From contig SVTK01000007.1 of the NCBI GenBank assembly GCA_015063805.1, positions 1-64,000 on the forward strand: a stretch of DNA of 64,000 nt, written 5' to 3'. This stretch comes from Oscillospiraceae bacterium (GTDB lineage Bacteria > Bacillota > Clostridia > Oscillospirales > CAG-272). The position numbers and the translations under genes are program-made. A model generated the notes under the pieces. The model ran no database searches. It worked only from the letters and a program-made list of their open reading frames with translations, and had not been told where the DNA came from. Positions 59,781-64,000 of this stretch are shown piece after piece (position 1 is the first letter of the stretch; each line of letters opens with the position of its first letter).

Positions 59781-62700
59781 ATGTTTAAGAGAGTATTGGC
59801 GACTGCTTTGACGATCCTTATGCTCTTGAGCGTTGTCCCTGCAACGCTGGTTTCGGCAGCTGAAGATCTGCCGGGGCTTCCTGTTCAGCCGACCTACTAT
59901 CTGGACGATAACAATGGTGTCAGATGGTATTATTTTACGCCGAGTTATATTCCGGGCCTGTCCGGCAGCTTGACTGCTTCCGGCTGGTATTTTCAGATCG
60001 GCCCCAGCTATTCCAATGATATTTCTGTATATAAAACTCAGCTTCCTGCTCCCACTTCCGGATTTAAGTATGTTTTCGCGACTGATGCAGAGCATTCGTT
60101 CTGCACCTATTCTGAACTCTCTGGTTGGACCGAGACTGCTCATGCCGGTGGCACGCCCGGTTCCGGGACCGTTCTGCCCGGTGCGAACCTGTCCAGCTAC
60201 GTTTTGATCGATGATAACGGGGCAACCTGGAAATATTCCATGTTCGGCGGCTGGGAGTACTATGAATCCCTTTCTTTTATCCCGCTTAAGGGGACATGGG
60301 AGTCATATCTTGATAAATACGATGACTACCCCTCCACCGGTACTGTGTATGCCGAAAACAACACTGTGCGTTATTACGCCACCTTTAATGAGTCTACCAA
60401 GAGCTGGATACTGACCACGAATCCTACTGGCGGTATCGGTGGCGGAAGCTTTACCATTATTGACAGTGATAACAGCGCAACCTGGATGTATGTTGCAGGT
60501 GCATGGTACTTTACCGCACGTCTGTCTAACGGTTCCAATGTCAGCGGCGGGATCGAGGATTACCATACTGCATTCAATGCATATCCCACTAAGGGTACTG
60601 TGATTGGTTCTAACGGCCAGCAGCTCTCCTACTGCAAGTTCAATACCACCACCATGGACTGGGAGTACAGCACCGGTACCGAGGATATGGTATTTGACTA
60701 TATCAAAGATGACAATGGCGCTACCTGGGTTATGAGCAACAGTACATGGTATTACATCACCCAGAACGGTGGTCTCGGCTCTGTCCAGGAATATTGGTAC
60801 AGCTATAGAGAATATCCTTCCACCGGTACGGCATATTCTGCTTCTAACGTACCACTCTTTACCTGCACCTTCAATTCTCAGACCGGTAGCTGGTCTCAGG
60901 GCTCTTCTTCGACCCCCGGTATTGGCACGACCAGTTCCTACTACCTGAAGGACAACAATAATGTGATCTGGTACTACGAGACTCTCTCCGGTACCTGGTA
61001 CATTCAGACCAACCTGGGCACCGGTCGAGGCGGTGCTGAAGAATACTACAGCATCTACCGGACCTATCCCATGGCGGCTACCCTGTACGATTCCAATAAT
61101 ATTTCCAAGGGGTATTACGTATTTAATACAAACACCCGCAATTGGGAGCCTCTGGGCGACATCAGCGATTCGTTTTTCCCCGGGACACAGAATCCCACGA
61201 TTCCCTCTACCCCCGGCGTGTCCGACGGTTATGTCTGCGGAACGCTGACCGATCCCAATCAGGCACAGAAGGTTTACGATACCAAGAACCGTCTTTGGAC
61301 TAAGAGCGGCAGCATTTGGACCTGCCCTCAATCCAACCAGTATACGGTTCAGAATCCTGCAAGATATATCGACTCCACCAACCGTGTTTGGGAGATGAGA
61401 AATGGACGTTGGTCGCTGAATGAGAATGCAGATCCCGGTGACGATGCAATTTCCGGAACTGTTTTGATCTCGCCTAATCAGCTCAGCACTCTGACCGATA
61501 CCTTGGGCTACACTTGGACCAAGAATGGCTATTATTGGACCTCCACTGCTGCTACCTATTATACGGCAATGGGTGTTACGCCCAAGTATCAGGCAAATGA
61601 TAACAGCGTTTGGGTACTGAACAGCACGAAAACTACCTGGACACAGACTTCTTCCGGTTCGCAGACTCCTACTACTCCCTCTACCCCCTCTACGCCTACC
61701 TATCCTGATTCAGTCGCCGGTTACACCACCTATGTTTTCGATGGAAAGTCTTATTTGGTCCCCAATCATACCGTTGAGATTATTCCCGGTCCTACAACTA
61801 TGCCCTACAAGCCTGAGGGTTACCAGTGGATTACGTATAACAACAAGTATACGCTGATGAACCTGAATACTATGGATATTTATCCGCTTCCCAAGCTTTA
61901 CCAGCTGCCGAGCGGCTATAATTACTATCCCACTGGCGATGCAAACAATCCCTGGAAGATCGTGGGCAATGGCACTTTTGCTGTATCCACGATCACTTCC
62001 ATCGAGCTTACCGACTATCCCTGGAAACTTGAGGTTGGCAAGACCTATCAGTGCAAGGCTGAATTTGAAAGCGCATATGATGAGGAAGGCCTGAGCACCA
62101 TTCTGATCTGGAGCTCCAGCAACCCCGAGGTTGCAACTGTTGACCAGACCGGTAAGGTGACCATCGTGGGCGTGGGCAGAGCCGACATCAAGGTTCGTGC
62201 ATTCCTCGGCTTTGTTGAGACCGAGATTGATATCTACGGAATTGAGCCCGAGAATAAGCCCGACCAGCCTGTAACGCCTCCCGATGAGCCTGTAACTCCT
62301 CCCGTTGTCACCACCCCCGTTTCCGACATCTTCACCGATGTCAGCGCAAACGCACCCTATACCGAGTACATCCAGTATGTATACGACAACGAGATCTTCA
62401 AGGGTATGTCTGAGACTACCTTCGGTCCCGAGAGTACCATGACCCGTGCACAGTTCTTCACCGTCCTCGCCCGTATGGCCGGCTATACCGATGCTGAACT
62501 GAAGGCGAAGTACCCCTCTACCAAGTTTGCTGACTCTCAGGATAAGTGGTTCACTGCTGCTGTGGAGTGGGCTTACACCGAGGGCCTTGACGGCGGCGTA
62601 GGTGCAATGCAGATTGCAGATGCCAACGGTCAGCTGGTTTGGGTTGAGAACTGCTTCAACCCCGACGGTGCTATCAAGCGTGAGGATGCCTGCGCAGCAC

Positions 62701-62939
62701 TCTACAACTTCGCAATCAAGTATCACCACGTTTACTTCGGCCAGCCCTACAACATTGACTTCGCTGATGCAAGTGCAGTCAACTGGTGGGCACAGCCTGC
62801 AGTTTCCAGCTTCTCTCAGCTGGGCATCCTTTCGGGTCACATCATCGACAGCGGCAACAATTTCCGCCCTGAGGATCCTGCAACCCGTTCCGATATCGCA
62901 ACCATCATTGCCCGCTACGCAATGCTCTACATGAAATAA
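59781..62939 (+). CDS. Large S-layer homology (SLH) surface protein with novel W/Y-rich repeats
   Basis: This 1052-residue secreted protein has a signal peptide (about 1-26, ending VSAAED). Residues about 139-455 are four repeats of about 82 residues with pattern DDNGATW-x(n)-WY-x(n)-E-Y-x(n)-YP-x-GT-x(n)-FN-x(n)-W, and a diverged copy near 39; I do not know this repeat. A second W/Y-rich region reaches 640, then a Thr/Pro/Ser linker, a Big_2-like Ig domain (about 735-815, IWSSSNPEVATVDQTGKVTIVGVGRADIKV), a PVTPPDEPVTPP linker and three SLH domains (about 850-1052) that bind pyruvylated wall polymers. AGGAGTG precedes ATG 59781. It is probably a major envelope or adhesive protein. Confidence 0.88.
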   Translation: MFKRVLATALTILMLLSVVPATLVSAAEDLPGLPVQPTYYLDDNNGVRWYYFTPSYIPGLSGSLTASGWYFQIGPSYSNDISVYKTQLPAPTSGFKYVFATDAEHSFCTYSELSGWTETAHAGGTPGSGTVLPGANLSSYVLIDDNGATWKYSMFGGWEYYESLSFIPLKGTWESYLDKYDDYPSTGTVYAENNTVRYYATFNESTKSWILTTNPTGGIGGGSFTIIDSDNSATWMYVAGAWYFTARLSNGSNVSGGIEDYHTAFNAYPTKGTVIGSNGQQLSYCKFNTTTMDWEYSTGTEDMVFDYIKDDNGATWVMSNSTWYYITQNGGLGSVQEYWYSYREYPSTGTAYSASNVPLFTCTFNSQTGSWSQGSSSTPGIGTTSSYYLKDNNNVIWYYETLSGTWYIQTNLGTGRGGAEEYYSIYRTYPMAATLYDSNNISKGYYVFNTNTRNWEPLGDISDSFFPGTQNPTIPSTPGVSDGYVCGTLTDPNQAQKVYDTKNRLWTKSGSIWTCPQSNQYTVQNPARYIDSTNRVWEMRNGRWSLNENADPGDDAISGTVLISPNQLSTLTDTLGYTWTKNGYYWTSTAATYYTAMGVTPKYQANDNSVWVLNSTKTTWTQTSSGSQTPTTPSTPSTPTYPDSVAGYTTYVFDGKSYLVPNHTVEIIPGPTTMPYKPEGYQWITYNNKYTLMNLNTMDIYPLPKLYQLPSGYNYYPTGDANNPWKIVGNGTFAVSTITSIELTDYPWKLEVGKTYQCKAEFESAYDEEGLSTILIWSSSNPEVATVDQTGKVTIVGVGRADIKVRAFLGFVETEIDIYGIEPENKPDQPVTPPDEPVTPPVVTTPVSDIFTDVSANAPYTEYIQYVYDNEIFKGMSETTFGPESTMTRAQFFTVLARMAGYTDAELKAKYPSTKFADSQDKWFTAAVEWAYTEGLDGGVGAMQIADANGQLVWVENCFNPDGAIKREDACAALYNFAIKYHHVYFGQPYNIDFADASAVNWWAQPAVSSFSQLGILSGHIIDSGNNFRPEDPATRSDIATIIARYAMLYMK

Positions 62940-62946
62940 TTATCCC

Positions 62947-62984
62947 AATCGGCCGTCCCTCGGGACGGCCGATTCCTTTATTTG
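62947..62984 (+). terminator. Terminator of the S-layer-type gene
   Basis: AATCGGCCGTCCC (62947-62959) pairs with GGGACGGCCGATT (62962-62974), followed by CCTTTATTT. Confidence 0.9.
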
Positions 62985-63034
62985 TGAGGCTATGAAAAAT
63001 TCACAAAAATTTATAACAAATTTCGCAAAAACTA

Positions 63035-63063
63035 TTTATTTTTTCTTCGGAATGTGGTATAAT
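63035..63063 (+). promoter_or_regulatory. Weak candidate promoter of hpf
   Basis: A perfect TATAAT (63058-63063) has only TTTATT (63035-63040) at 17 bp upstream, so another sigma factor or an activator may be involved. Confidence 0.45.
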
Positions 63064-63132
63064 AAAGATGGCGGGAGCGATTGGAAGCACAACCGCCCAT
63101 CGCCATAACTTCAAGGAAAAGGTGGTATTGGA

Positions 63133-63651
63133 ATGAAAATTACAATCGTCGGCAGACAACTGAATGTCAGAGACGACCAGCGTATCATGGTCGAGAAGAA
63201 GCTTGCCAAGTTTGACAAGTTCTTCGGTGACGAAGCAGCTGCAGTCGTCACCTTCAGCCGTAAGCGCAACAACAAAACGCTTGAGGTGACTATCACCGAG
63301 GGCGCGATGATCTGCCGTGCCGAAGCCGAAGAAGAGACCTTCCAGATCGCCCTTGACCGTACCATGGAAGCTATCGAGCGTCAGCTCCGCAAGAACAAGA
63401 CCCGCCTGGAGAAGCGGCTGCGCAGCGGTGCATTTGTTTCCGAGTACCCAGAGGAAGAAGTGGAGGAGGAGCCCGAATTCCGCATCCGCACCAAGACCTT
63501 CAATCTCAAGCCCATGTCGGTGGAGGAGGCTATCCTGCAGATGAATCTGCTGGGGCACCAGTTCTTCGTCTTTATCAACGATGCAACCAACAAGACCAGC
63601 GTGGTCTACTGCCGCAAGGACGGTGACTACGGCTTGATCGAACCGGAATAA
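63133..63651 (+). CDS. hpf: Ribosome hibernation promoting factor, long form
   Basis: Long HPF binds the 30S subunit and pairs ribosomes into inactive 100S dimers in stationary phase. The 172-residue protein has the N-terminal YfiA-type domain (MKITIVGRQLNVRDDQRIMVEKKLAKFDKFF to about residue 100), an acidic linker (YPEEEVEEEPEF), and the C-terminal dimerisation domain (RTKTFNLKPMSVEEAILQMNLLGHQFFVFINDATNKTSVVYCRKDGDYGLIEP), the mark of the long form. It is a single-gene unit. ATG 63133 is preceded by AAGGAAAAGG. Confidence 0.96.
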   Translation: MKITIVGRQLNVRDDQRIMVEKKLAKFDKFFGDEAAAVVTFSRKRNNKTLEVTITEGAMICRAEAEEETFQIALDRTMEAIERQLRKNKTRLEKRLRSGAFVSEYPEEEVEEEPEFRIRTKTFNLKPMSVEEAILQMNLLGHQFFVFINDATNKTSVVYCRKDGDYGLIEPE

Positions 63652-63667
63652 TTTCCGGATAAACCTG

Positions 63668-63698
63668 GGGTGCCGCGCATTTTGCGCGGCACCCTTTT
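63668..63698 (+). terminator. Terminator of hpf
   Basis: GGGTGCCGCGCA, loop TTT, TGCGCGGCACCC, then TTTT. It is the clearest example of the GGTGCCGCGC hairpin set. Confidence 0.95.
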
Positions 63699-63810
63699 GC
63701 ATACTTTGGGTGCGGACAATCTCTTTGACGGAAACCTGCCGTCAAACATGGACTTTTTGCATAAATCCTACAAAATGCAGTCGGCTCCATGAAAAATTGC
63801 AAATAAAGGG

Positions 63811-63839
63811 TTGATTTACGTGGGGAAGTGTGATATAAT
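63811..63839 (+). promoter_or_regulatory. Sigma-A promoter of asd
   Basis: TTGATT (63811-63816), 17 bp, TATAAT (63834-63839), giving a leader of about 80 nt without an evident lysine riboswitch, which would need more room. Confidence 0.82.
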
Positions 63840-63922
63840 GCAAACATATTTCGTCGCGGATTCGTTTGCGACGCACGTTGATCCTGTCAAATTAATATTT
63901 TAATAGAGAAAATGGAGTGAAG

Positions 63923-64000
63923 ATGATGAACGCAAAGAAAAGAGTAGGCGTAGTTGGCGCAACGGGTATGGTTGGCCAGCGCTTCCTGACCCTCTTGGAG
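63923..64000 (+). CDS. asd: Aspartate-semialdehyde dehydrogenase, 5' end only
   Basis: Only the first 26 codons are in the window. They read MMNAKKRVGVVGATGMVGQRFLTLLE, the NADP-binding GxTGxVG loop that begins aspartate-semialdehyde dehydrogenase, the enzyme that feeds lysine, diaminopimelate, methionine and threonine synthesis. Two adjacent ATGs (63923, 63926) are possible; GGAG at 63914-63917 lies 8 nt before the second and 5 nt before the first. The call rests on this short stretch and could be another protein with the same fold, but the GATGMVGQRF string is characteristic. Confidence 0.85.
   Translation, partial: MMNAKKRVGVVGATGMVGQRFLTLLE

Overview
The window reads as a continuous chromosomal segment from an endospore-forming member of the Bacillota, most likely a gut-type Clostridia (Oscillospiraceae/Ruminococcaceae-like; the family is inference). 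Evidence for this is the sporulation gene set (spoVAC, spoIIGA-sigE, spoVAF, a ypeB-like gene), strong AGGAGG ribosome sites, TTG starts, TTGACA/TATAAT promoters, clostridial gene orders (dgt-dnaG-rpoD, glgB-glgC-glgD-glgA-glgP), and GC-rich codon use broken only by short AT-rich islands. I found no rRNA, tRNA, CRISPR array, transposase, phage gene or known riboswitch.

Layout. 1-2.9 kb: an AT-rich acetyltransferase gene, the leftward rplM-rpsI ribosomal operon, a small zinc-ribbon protein and spoVAC. 2.9-3.6 kb: an AT-rich lipoprotein gene sits between two nearly identical 95-bp copies of the spoVAC 3' end. 3.6-8.0 kb: a rhamnose catabolic locus (AraC regulator, rhaB, rhaA, rhaD). 8.1-12.8 kb: an HD phosphohydrolase, spoIIGA-sigE behind a promoter with a 22-bp spacer, rpmE, hflX and a YigZ-family protein. 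13.0-16.9 kb: dgt-dnaG-rpoD. 17.2-20.8 kb: two lipoprotein genes, one a solute-binding-like protein and one an EEP-fold hydrolase. 20.8-24.9 kb: NusG-domain-II protein, Gx transporter, ApbE and topB, tightly coupled. 25.0-35.8 kb: a glycogen locus for synthesis (glgB, glgC, glgD, glgA) and breakdown (glgP plus a GH13 hydrolase).

35.8-37.1 kb: a small XRE regulator divergent from a membrane protein, with paired palindromic operators between them. 37.2-42.4 kb (leftward): gapA, a TagA-type glycosyltransferase with a polysaccharide deacetylase lipoprotein, and recG. 42.6-46.7 kb: a phosphodiesterase-like enzyme, proS and a FtsW/RodA/SpoVE protein. 46.7-51.4 kb (leftward): spoVAF with a sigma-G-like promoter, an AEC transporter, a family 4 uracil-DNA glycosylase and a lipoprotein built on 41-residue cysteine repeats. 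51.5-59.7 kb: ypeB-like gene, mgtE, a small membrane protein, nagA, a membrane protein, metG and tatD. 59.8-64 kb: a 1052-residue S-layer-type protein, a long-form hibernation factor (hpf) and the first 26 codons of asd at the window edge.

Genes are closely packed. Most transcription units end in clear intrinsic hairpins; several share a GGTGCCGCGC-type stem, and in two places the next promoter's -35 lies in the loop of the previous gene's terminator. Best targets for follow-up are the spoVAC 3'-end duplication with cargo, the spoIIG-type promoter, the XRE operator pair and the two repeat-built surface proteins.
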